Part shown: positions 8,350-15,463 of the stretch, piece by piece
How positions within the stretch are numbered: the stretch's first letter is position 1
How the letters are laid out: every line of letters starts with the position of its first letter
Assembly: GCA_023417885.1 (NCBI GenBank)
Contig: JAEZED010000181.1
Location: 1 to 16,131, forward strand
DNA from: Planctomycetota bacterium
Lineage (GTDB): Bacteria; Planctomycetota; Phycisphaerae; Tepidisphaerales; Tepidisphaeraceae
Direction of reading: 5' to 3'
Length of the DNA stretch: 16,131 nt
Made by a program: the position numbers and the translations under genes
Notes under the pieces: model-generated
Database searches by the model: none
The model's input: only the letters and a program-made list of their open reading frames with translations
Told to the model about the DNA's origin: nothing

Positions 8350-10977
8350 CTACGTCTTATGAACCGTCGCCCACACCTCGCGGCGGGCGTCGAGGTCGCG
8401 GAACTGCTTGCGCCCCGGAACCAGGTCCGCCATGATCGTCGCGATCTCGCGCGGCCGCATCGGGAAGCGGACCTGCCACCACGCCAGGCCGCTCCCCCTG
8501 GCCCAGGCGGGTGGTTCGGCGGGGGTCGCCTCCAGCCAGGCCGTCCCGGTGTCCGCCTCCTCGCCGGGCAGGACTTCCCCCAGCAGGTTGGTGCGGGCGA
8601 CAAGGGCGACGGGGCCGGGGAGCTTGAGCGTCACGTTCGCCGCCTCGCCGTTCCACTCGACCAGGCGGATGACAAAGGGGTGCGTGCAGTCGCCGCTCGA
8701 GTCGCGCGCCATCCGGTGGCCTGCCCAGTGCTCCAGGTGCTCGCCCGCCTGCATCGACTCCCGCCAAGCCGCGTGGGGGAGCACGCCGGGCGCATCCTCC
8801 ACCCAGAGCATGCCGAAGGCGGAGGGAAGGTCGCGGGCCACGCCGCTTGCCGTCCCCCCGCCCACCGGCTGCGCGCCCGCGCCCATCGGCTGGGGCGAGA
8901 GCTGGTCGTTGAACTCCGCCGCAAGCTGGACGCGCTGCACATTGGCCAGCCCGTCGTGCGGGACGATGCGAAAGCGCGCTCCGTGCTGCCCGTCGCCGCT
9001 GTATCGCCCTTCGTCCCACGGGTCGTATGCCGTCAGCACCACGCTCGCCCGCCCCCCCGCCTCGCGGAACCACTGCTGCGCCCCGTCATGAAGCAGCAGC
9101 AGGCCGTTCTGCGATCCGGTTGCGAGCAGATCCACCAGCGACGTCGCGGTGAAGGGGCGCTCGACGCTCTCGAACCATTGCGGCGCGGTCATCCAGTCGC
9201 CGCCGGGATACTTGCGACGCGCGTTGCCGTCGTAAGGCTCGATCTCGTGCACGGCGTACGGCGAGTCGGTGACGATGCGCACCGTTTCCCAGCCAGTGGC
9301 GAGTGTCGCCGTGAGCGCGGAGCGCAGCCCGGCGTCCGGCTTCATGGGGCGGCCGGCGCCGATCTCCTCCACGAAGCGCACGGCGACATCGACGGCGTCG
9401 ATGGTCTGGGCCAGGGAGATCTCCACCTCCGCCAGCCCGCAGCGCGTCGCATACTGCAGCAGCACGCTCGGCTCGAAGGCCTCCTTCACGACGACCTTCG
9501 GCTTCGCGAAGGCCACGGGAGACCCTCCCTCGGTCATCCGCAGCCCGAAGAGGGCCATCTCGCCCTGCTCGCCGACGCGCGTGATGCAGCCGCGCTGCTC
9601 ATCGACCTCCACGCGAAACCCGCCGCGCGCCAGGATCGCCGTTCCGCTGCGCTTGTGGCGCTTCACGGTCGTCCGCGCCGCCCCGCGCCGGTGCTGGGCG
9701 GGCGGTCGCGCGGCGTAGCCGAACGGCGGAACGTGCACCAGGCGTGCCGGATGATCCGGCCCGTCGCTCAGCGCGACGGTCCTGGCCCACCCCAGGCGGT
9801 TGAACACCAACCCGTCCGGCCCGGACATTCCCGCACGCCGCGCGAGGAGCCAGGCGGCCCGCCCGCTCACCTCCGCCGCCATCCGCTGGGCCGTCTCGAA
9901 CTGCTGGTGACCGACGAACCCGCAGAGTCCTTCGCACTCGTGGTTGTCGTGATGCTGCGCGGCCAGCGTGTTGCGCCAGGCCTCCTCCAGCTCCCACGTC
10001 GGGTAGACATCCCAGCTCGCATAGGGACGCCCGAAGAGCCCGGCGATCGTCGAGAGCAGTTCCGCCCCCAGCAGCGCGCGCTCGGCGGCGAAGCTTGCAC
10101 GCGGATGGGCGTCGGCGTTCTTGCCGAGCGTCATGCCGTGCCACGTATCGCCCGGCCGGTAGGCGCGCACGGGAATCGCCCGGCCCGCCTGGCGCGCCTC
10201 GGCGTTCAGCTCATCGATCAGCGCGCTTGCGGTGCGCGGGCGGATGTCGAAGCGCCCGTCGGCCATCAGCGCCTTGAGGCGCGGCAGCAGCACCTCGCTG
10301 CGGCACATCCAGTCGCGCCCGGGCATCAGCTCCAGCCACTGCACGATCGCGGGAGTGCCGGCATCGTCCGGGCGGCGATGGATCGCGTCGCTCTCGAGGA
10401 TGCCGTCGAAATCCTCCGGCCACTGGTGCAGGTTCAGCCCGTTGCGCGGCAGCGCGGGGAGGCGCGAGCCGTCGATCCCTTCCCACACGATCAGCGAAGC
10501 CTGCTCCCCCGGCAGTTCGGGCGTGTGCCACGTCCACTGGAAGAAGAGCGACGCCCCCGTGTACCCGCAGCCGAGCAGCATCTGCGCCAGTTGCGGGAAG
10601 AAGTAGAACTCCTCCTCCCAAAACGTCCGCGGCCGCACGCCCAGCAGCCGGCGCGTGGAACGCACGCCGTACGTCAGTTGCCGCACGTTGCTCTCGCCCC
10701 CCTGCAACAGGCCGTAGGGCTGACCGTAAGAGCAGCCGACCGGCTCGACGATCCCCTCGGCGACGGCATCGCGCAGGTCCGACAACGAGGCGGGGCTCTG
10801 GGCGGCGAGCTTCTCGTAGCCCACGGCGTCGAAGTTGACGTTTCCGCGCGCGCCCGTCTCACGGCAGAGGCGGAGCATGTCGGCGACGGAGCCCGGGAGC
10901 ACGTCGTAGCCCCAGAGCCACTCCATGTCGACCCAGTGCATGTGGTTGCCGAACGTGTAGTACAACGGCTGCGCCAT
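8350..10977 (-). CDS. GH38-related (alpha-mannosidase-like) protein, cytoplasmic
   Basis: ATG 10977 to TAG 8350-8352 gives 875 residues with no signal peptide. The start has no strong ribosome-binding site but the conserved motif follows at once. GH38 enzymes are zinc-dependent retaining alpha-mannosidases. The N-terminal metal motif is NHMHWVDMEWLWG (residues 11-23), like the GH38 pattern HxHxDxxW but with one extra residue between the second His and Asp. FWEEEFYFFPQL (119-130) lies where GH38 has a W-x-x-D-x-F-G-type sequence with the nucleophile Asp. Glu appears here instead. QHHDNHECEG (341-350) matches the second conserved QxHD region. The C-terminal half, about 430-875, looks like the beta-sandwich domains of the family. 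I am confident of the superfamily, but the changed motifs make true alpha-mannosidase activity uncertain. The gene follows the GH78 gene on the same strand after a 498-bp gap. Confidence 0.72.
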   Translation of the reverse strand: MAQPLYYTFGNHMHWVDMEWLWGYDVLPGSVADMLRLCRETGARGNVNFDAVGYEKLAAQSPASLSDLRDAVAEGIVEPVGCSYGQPYGLLQGGESNVRQLTYGVRSTRRLLGVRPRTFWEEEFYFFPQLAQMLLGCGYTGASLFFQWTWHTPELPGEQASLIVWEGIDGSRLPALPRNGLNLHQWPEDFDGILESDAIHRRPDDAGTPAIVQWLELMPGRDWMCRSEVLLPRLKALMADGRFDIRPRTASALIDELNAEARQAGRAIPVRAYRPGDTWHGMTLGKNADAHPRASFAAERALLGAELLSTIAGLFGRPYASWDVYPTWELEEAWRNTLAAQHHDNHECEGLCGFVGHQQFETAQRMAAEVSGRAAWLLARRAGMSGPDGLVFNRLGWARTVALSDGPDHPARLVHVPPFGYAARPPAQHRRGAARTTVKRHKRSGTAILARGGFRVEVDEQRGCITRVGEQGEMALFGLRMTEGGSPVAFAKPKVVVKEAFEPSVLLQYATRCGLAEVEISLAQTIDAVDVAVRFVEEIGAGRPMKPDAGLRSALTATLATGWETVRIVTDSPYAVHEIEPYDGNARRKYPGGDWMTAPQWFESVERPFTATSLVDLLATGSQNGLLLLHDGAQQWFREAGGRASVVLTAYDPWDEGRYSGDGQHGARFRIVPHDGLANVQRVQLAAEFNDQLSPQPMGAGAQPVGGGTASGVARDLPSAFGMLWVEDAPGVLPHAAWRESMQAGEHLEHWAGHRMARDSSGDCTHPFVIRLVEWNGEAANVTLKLPGPVALVARTNLLGEVLPGEEADTGTAWLEATPAEPPAWARGSGLAWWQVRFPMRPREIATIMADLVPGRKQFRDLDARREVWATVHKT

Positions 10978-11475
10978 GCCGCGAGTGTAGTGGCGGCACT
11001 GCCGGGCATGTCCGGGCAGGTGGAGGTCATTTCCTGCTGGTTGCCACCGGCGGGTCCCGGCCGGAGCTTCGGGCAGACAACGCTTTCGGACCTATGGACC
11101 AAGTCCGGCCGACCTGCAGGCAACGCTCGGGGCCATGGACACAGATGCTTCGGAAAGAGCGACAACGTCTCCGCGCCGGGGCGATAAGAACCGCGGCGGC
11201 GCTGAGAGCGGGCCGTCACATAAAAACGGCCCTGAACGGGCAGTCGGCGTTCGGCGCGGCGCGCTCGGCGCTTGGCGCGGCGCGCTGCGCGCTCGGCGGA
11301 AACCGGATTCCGAACGACCGATAGCCCGCGCGCGGCCGTGCATCACGCATGTCGTGGACGAAAAGTCACTTATCGCGAGCGACAGGTCACTTATCGCGAG
11401 CGAAAAGTCACTTATCGTTCACGACAGGTGACTTTTCGTTTACGACAGGTCACTTTTCGTTCACGACAGGTCACT
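10978..11475. other. 498-bp non-coding gap with repeats and a hairpin
   Basis: No credible gene is seen. Frames here lack recognisable protein features. The gap contains a two-copy 21-bp duplication (11250-11291), a 7-bp stem hairpin (GGGCCGT 11210-11216 with ACGGCCC 11226-11232, 9-base loop) and the main 21-bp array (11359-11484). The promoter of the GH38-like gene would be expected here, but I found no convincing -35/-10 pair. The hairpin has no T-run after it on either strand, so it is not a standard intrinsic terminator. Confidence 0.6.
11250..11291. repeat. two-copy 21-bp GC-rich direct repeat
   Basis: The segment 11250-11270 (core ggcgcggcgcgct) is followed directly by a copy at 11271-11291. 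About 17 of 21 positions match. It lies some 70 bp from the main 21-bp array but has a different sequence. Simple CG-rich slippage could explain it. Confidence 0.5.
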
Positions 11476-11484
11476 TCACCCGCG
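11359..11484. repeat. 21-bp tandem repeat array, almost six units
   Basis: Units start at 11359, 11380, 11401, 11422, 11443 and 11464. The first five are full length and the sixth keeps about 17 bases before diverging. The shared core is cgacaggtcacttatcg or cgaaaagtcacttatcg. The first two units end in cgag, units 3 to 5 in tca or tta, with TAT changing to TTT in the later units. The whole array is free of stops in all three plus-strand frames and reads as seven-residue units such as KVTYRER. The minus strand has stop codons in two of three frames per unit. The sixth unit overlaps the TGA of the GH78 gene (11476-11478). There are no spacers, so it is not a CRISPR array. A perfect 11-bp inverted repeat (11401-11411 with 11428-11438) lies inside it. 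Confidence 0.95.
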
Positions 11485-14400
11485 CGGCCGGGGCGCTGGT
11501 GCTTCGAAGAGGTATGTGCCGGATCCCACCTGGAAACCGGCGGTGCCGGCGGGGAGTTCGGCGGAGTCGAGGGCGCGCACGCCCGGGGCGTCGGACGCGC
11601 GAACGCCTCCCTCCGTCACGGACGCGGGATCGGAGGTCGGCACGAGAACGTGCGCCCGCGTGTTCGGCGGGATCGTCACCTTCAGCGTGATGCGGCCATC
11701 GGCGACCGCCCACTCGCTGGCGATCGGGCCGTTGATCGAGTGGTAGCGCGCGTTCATCGAGGAGAGGCCCGGGCCCGGCGCCGGCGCGATGACGATGCGG
11801 CGGAAGCCGGGGCCGGCGCTGCGGATCCCGCCGACAGTGTCGTACATGAACTCGCCGACGCTGCCGAAGGCGTAGTGGTTGAAGGAGTTCATCACCGGCG
11901 TCTGGAATCCCTTCTCCGGCGTCCAGCCGTCCCAGCGCTCCCACATGGTCGTCGCGCCCAGCTTCACCTGGTAGAGCCAGGAGGGATAGGTCTCGTCCAG
12001 GAGCAGCCCGTATGCGGCCCCTGTCTCGCCGGCGGCGTGCAGGCCCGGCAGCAGGCGCGGCGTGCCGATGAAGCCGGTGGCGAGGTGGCCGTCGAAGCGG
12101 GCGATCTCCTCGACGAACCGCCGGGCCGCCTGCTCCTTCTGCGCTTCGGGGATCAGGTTCATCGTGAACGCCAGGGCATAGCCCGTCTGGCTGCTCTGGT
12201 GGATGCGGCCGTCATCATCGACGAACCGGTCGGCGAAGACGCGGCGGATGTCGCGCGCGAGTTCCGCGTACTTCCGCGCCTCGTCCTGCTTCCCGACGGC
12301 GGCCGCCATCTCGGACATGAGCTGCGCGACATGGGCGAAGTATGCGGTGCCGATGACCTCCGAGCTCGCCCCGCCGCCTAGGTTCACCCAGTCGCCGTAG
12401 GCGCCCTGCGTGCGCACGAGGCCGTTGCTGGTGCGCTGGAGGTAGTCGAGGTAGCGGACCATCGAGTCCCAGTGGCGCTCGATGACGCGCGTGTCGCCGT
12501 AGAACTGCCAGATCGCGTGGGGGCAGATGATGCCGGCGTCGGCCCAGCCGGTGGCGCCGGCGTTGGTGAAGTCGATGACGTCGGGCGCGACGCTGGCGTA
12601 CGCACCCTCGGGGCTCTGGGAGTCCTGGTTCAGGTCCACCAGCCACTTGGTGAAGAAGGCCGCGACGTCGAAGTTGTAGGCGGCGGTGCGCACGAAGAAC
12701 TGCGCGTCGCCCGTCCATCCGAGGCGCTCGTCGCGCTGCGGGCAGTCGGTGGGCACCTCGAGGTAGTTCCCCTTCTGGCCCCAGATGATGTTGTGGAAGA
12801 GCTGGTTGACGAGCGGGTTCGAGCTCGCGAGGTTGCCCGCCCGCGGCATGTCGGCGTTGACGACGATGCCCACGAGGTCCTCCGACGTCGGCGGAGCGTC
12901 GAGGCCCGTCACCTCCACGTAACGGAAGCCGTGGAACGTGAAGACCGGCTCGAATGTAAATGCGCCGTCGGCGGCGAGGATGTAGGTGTCGGTGGCGTGG
13001 GCGGCGCGCAGGGCGATGGTATAGAGGGAGCCATCGGCCTCGAGCATCTCGGCGAAGCGCAGCGTGACCGGCGCGCCCGCCTTGCCCTTCCCGGAGAGGC
13101 GCACCCAGCCGACCATGTTCTGCCCGAGATCGAAGACATACCGCCCCGGCCCGGACTCGGTGATCTCGTTCGGCTCGATCTCCTCCTGCCGCTTCGCCGG
13201 CGCGCCGGGATAGGCCTGCACGAGCCCGTCGAAGTCGTCTGCCCCCACCTCGACGCGCGACCACCCCGAGTCATCGAAGTCCGGCCGCATCCACGGCTGC
13301 TCGCGGCGCGCGTCCCAGGTGCAGCCCATCAGCAGGTCGGCCTCCAGCACCGGGCCGTAGGCGGCCTTCCACGAATCATCGGTGGCGATCGTGCGGCGCG
13401 TGCCGTCCTCGAACTCCACCTCCAGCTGCGCCATGAAGCGCGGCTCCATGCCGTACAGCCCCGGGCGCCCGGAGTAGCCGACGTAGCCGGCGTACCACCC
13501 ATCACCCAGCAGGCACGCCAGCGCGTTCTCCCCCTGTCGAAGGGCGCCGGTCACGTCGTACGTCTGGTAGTAGACGCGCTTGCGGTAATCCGTCCAGCCG
13601 GGGGCGAACTCGACGTCCCCCACGCGCCTGCCGTTGACGTGAAGCTGGTAGAGCCCAAGCGCCGTCGCATACAGCGTCGCGCGGCGGACGGGCTTCTCCA
13701 GCGCGAAGCCATGCCGGAGTTGCGGCGGGGGTGGAAGCTGGAGCGTCCGCTCGCTCACCTCGCCCCACGGCGCATCGCCCATCGCCGCCGTCTCCTCTGC
13801 CGCGGGCCAGGCATCGTCATCGAAGCCGGGCGCCGCCCAATCGTCGCCGGCCTCGGCGGACGCCTTCCAGCTGGCGTCGACATCCAGGAACATCGGATCG
13901 CCTTCCGAGAAGTCGATCCGCAGCCGCCCCACCAGCGCGCCCGGGGAGTTCGCCTCGTTCTCCACCGTGATCGCGAGCACGTTGTCGCCGGCCTGGAGGT
14001 GAGGTGTGAGGTCAAGCCGGTGGAGCCGCCGCCACGAGAAGGCGCCGCCGGCGGCGTGGCCGTTCACGAAGAGGTCGAGCCGGTTGTCCGCCGTCCCCAG
14101 GAAGGTGGCGCGGGTGACGGTGCGATCGCGCGGCAGTCGGATGCTCCGCCGGAAGTAGCGGCGCTCGGTCGCTCCCTGGGGCGCGGGGGCCGCGAGCCAG
14201 ACCCAGCGGGCTCCTTCCAGATCCAATGCCGCCTCGCGCTCGGCATTCTCCGCCGGCGCGTCGTAGCCGATCCACTTTGCCGACCAGTCGGAAGGCTCCA
14301 GCAGCCCCATGGTCCAGCGGGCGTGCGGGCTCCATTCCGACGCCTCGCCGCGCTCATCCCATGTGCGCACCGACCACCACGCGGCCTGGCGCGACGCGAG

Positions 14401-14745
14401 GGAGCGGCCCTTGTAGACGACCTGGTTCGTCTGATCCGACTCGACCTTCCCCGAATCCCACAGGTCCCCATCGCGCGCCTCGAGCTTCTCGCGACTGGAG
14501 GCGACGAGGATCTGGTAGGCGCTCTGCGCCTGCCCGCGCCGTGATGCGTCGGCGGAGCGAAGCTCCCAGCTCAGGCGCGGCTGAGTCTCGTCGATGCCGA
14601 GGGGGTCGGTGTGATACTCGGTGCGGAGGTTCACGGGATACAACCCGCCCGACTCCATGACGTCATTCGACACGGCCCCCACCGCCGCGGAGGCCAGGAG
14701 GATTGCGAGCATCGCAAGACAGGCAAGGACAGAGGCGCGGGACAT
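11476..14745 (-). CDS. secreted GH78 alpha-L-rhamnosidase
   Basis: GH78 enzymes remove terminal alpha-L-rhamnose from plant or microbial glycans by inversion. The 1089-residue product starts with a signal peptide (about 1-23, LACLAMLAILLASAAVGA), pointing to export. An N-terminal beta domain (YPVNLRTEYHTDPLGID...) is followed by a beta-sandwich insertion at about 150-340. The Bac_rhamnosid_N-like domain lies at about 350-520 (LYQLHVNGRRVGDVEFAPGW). The (alpha/alpha)6 catalytic barrel follows from about 640 with the hallmark CPQRDERLGWTGD, in which Glu673 is the likely general acid. MWERWDGW contains Glu936, the likely base. NHYAFGSVGEFMY and a C-terminal beta domain finish the protein. All key residues are present, so it should be active. 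The ATG has no strong ribosome-binding site. The stop codon lies inside the last unit of the 21-bp array. The 75-bp gap to nrdR holds nothing recognisable. Confidence 0.95.
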   Translation of the reverse strand: MSRASVLACLAMLAILLASAAVGAVSNDVMESGGLYPVNLRTEYHTDPLGIDETQPRLSWELRSADASRRGQAQSAYQILVASSREKLEARDGDLWDSGKVESDQTNQVVYKGRSLASRQAAWWSVRTWDERGEASEWSPHARWTMGLLEPSDWSAKWIGYDAPAENAEREAALDLEGARWVWLAAPAPQGATERRYFRRSIRLPRDRTVTRATFLGTADNRLDLFVNGHAAGGAFSWRRLHRLDLTPHLQAGDNVLAITVENEANSPGALVGRLRIDFSEGDPMFLDVDASWKASAEAGDDWAAPGFDDDAWPAAEETAAMGDAPWGEVSERTLQLPPPPQLRHGFALEKPVRRATLYATALGLYQLHVNGRRVGDVEFAPGWTDYRKRVYYQTYDVTGALRQGENALACLLGDGWYAGYVGYSGRPGLYGMEPRFMAQLEVEFEDGTRRTIATDDSWKAAYGPVLEADLLMGCTWDARREQPWMRPDFDDSGWSRVEVGADDFDGLVQAYPGAPAKRQEEIEPNEITESGPGRYVFDLGQNMVGWVRLSGKGKAGAPVTLRFAEMLEADGSLYTIALRAAHATDTYILAADGAFTFEPVFTFHGFRYVEVTGLDAPPTSEDLVGIVVNADMPRAGNLASSNPLVNQLFHNIIWGQKGNYLEVPTDCPQRDERLGWTGDAQFFVRTAAYNFDVAAFFTKWLVDLNQDSQSPEGAYASVAPDVIDFTNAGATGWADAGIICPHAIWQFYGDTRVIERHWDSMVRYLDYLQRTSNGLVRTQGAYGDWVNLGGGASSEVIGTAYFAHVAQLMSEMAAAVGKQDEARKYAELARDIRRVFADRFVDDDGRIHQSSQTGYALAFTMNLIPEAQKEQAARRFVEEIARFDGHLATGFIGTPRLLPGLHAAGETGAAYGLLLDETYPSWLYQVKLGATTMWERWDGWTPEKGFQTPVMNSFNHYAFGSVGEFMYDTVGGIRSAGPGFRRIVIAPAPGPGLSSMNARYHSINGPIASEWAVADGRITLKVTIPPNTRAHVLVPTSDPASVTEGGVRASDAPGVRALDSAELPAGTAGFQVGSGTYLFEAPAPRPRG

Positions 14746-14820
14746 GCCGCGACGATAACCGGAAGCGTCCGCCGCATTCCACCTGCGACGGCCGGCATCC
14801 TGGGCGGCGGCGCGTCCCGC

Positions 14821-15351
14821 CTACTTCCGGTCCGGCTCGACCCGTGGCCACGGGACGAAGAGATCGCCCTGGCCCGGGTCGGTGGAGAGGCGATGGTCGA
14901 TGACGCGCTGCATCTCGCCGAAGAGTTCGTCCACCGTGGCGAACTCGCGATAGACGCTGGCGAAGCGCACGTAGGCGACCTGGTCGAGCTCGCGCAGGCG
15001 GCTCATGACGGCCTGGCCGATCCAGGAGACGGGCACTTCCTTCTCGAAGACGCGCTGCGCCTCGTCCTCCACCTCCTCGGCGAGGCTTTGGAGGGCGGCC
15101 TCGGGAACGGGGCGCTTGTAACAGGCCCGCTCGAGGCCGGCGATGATCTTCTGCCTGTCCCACGGCACGCGGCGACCGTCTTTTTTCACGACCGTGAGCT
15201 TCACGCCCTGCTCGATGCGCTCGTAGGTCGTGAAGCGCTTGTTGCAGCGCAGGCACTCCCTGCGGCGTCGAATGGCGGCGCCGGAGTCGGCGCTGCGCGA
15301 GTCGATCACCTTGAGCTGATCCTTGTTGGCCCCGCAGAACGGGCAGTGCAT
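14821..15351 (-). CDS. nrdR: transcriptional repressor NrdR
   Basis: NrdR is the ATP/dATP-sensing repressor of ribonucleotide reductase genes. ATG 15351 to TAG 14821-14823 gives 176 residues, somewhat longer than the usual 150-160 because of a short C-terminal tail (PGQGDLFVPWPRVEPDRK). The start MHCPFCG is the standard family beginning. The zinc ribbon uses Cys3, Cys6, Cys33 and Cys36, followed by RFTTYERIE. The ATP-cone follows from about residue 47 (VKLTVVKKDGRRVPWDRQKI) to about 140 (VAYVRFASVYREF). It is a cytoplasmic DNA-binding protein. No ribonucleotide reductase gene is in the window, so its targets lie elsewhere. A NrdR-box-like sequence stands just upstream and could give autoregulation. 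The gene is divergent from the CapD-like gene. Confidence 0.97.
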   Translation of the reverse strand: MHCPFCGANKDQLKVIDSRSADSGAAIRRRRECLRCNKRFTTYERIEQGVKLTVVKKDGRRVPWDRQKIIAGLERACYKRPVPEAALQSLAEEVEDEAQRVFEKEVPVSWIGQAVMSRLRELDQVAYVRFASVYREFATVDELFGEMQRVIDHRLSTDPGQGDLFVPWPRVEPDRK

Positions 15352-15364
15352 GGGAATGGAGCGT

Positions 15365-15380
15365 ACACCAGATATTGGGG
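15365..15380. promoter_or_regulatory. NrdR-box-like site upstream of nrdR
   Basis: The bases acaccagatattgggg agree with about 12 of 16 positions of the NrdR-box consensus (acaCwATATaTwGtgt) as I recall it. The site lies 14-29 bp upstream of the nrdR start and about 84 bp before the divergent CapD-like start. NrdR boxes usually occur in pairs about three helical turns apart, and I found no second box. It is a weak candidate. Confidence 0.25.
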
Positions 15381-15463
15381 GGATTCGAGGCCAGAGCAAC
15401 ATCAGGGGCCTGCTGACGCCCGCCGCCTCACGCTCGGTGCCTGGCGGGGCCGATAAGCGGGGA

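Noticed and set aside
6068..8362. Long plus-strand frame opposite the FlgI/HEAT gene
   Set aside because: Arg/Gly/Val-rich translation without domains; it is the shadow of the real gene.
8359..11187. Very long plus-strand frame opposite the GH38-like gene
   Set aside because: A high-GC antisense shadow; the minus strand encodes recognisable enzyme motifs.
11359..11484. CRISPR-like regular repeats
   Set aside because: The 21-bp units are directly adjacent with no spacers, and no cas genes are present.
11272..12381. Plus-strand frame that includes the 21-bp array as a seven-residue repeat protein
   Set aside because: It continues antisense into the rhamnosidase gene and has no ribosome-binding site. 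The openness comes from the repeat and high GC.
12472..14544. Long plus-strand frame opposite the rhamnosidase
   Set aside because: No domains, and it lies antisense to a complete GH78 gene.
15350..15463. ATG 15350 as start of the CapD-like gene
   Set aside because: It would overlap the nrdR start codon and add a stretch without family similarity.
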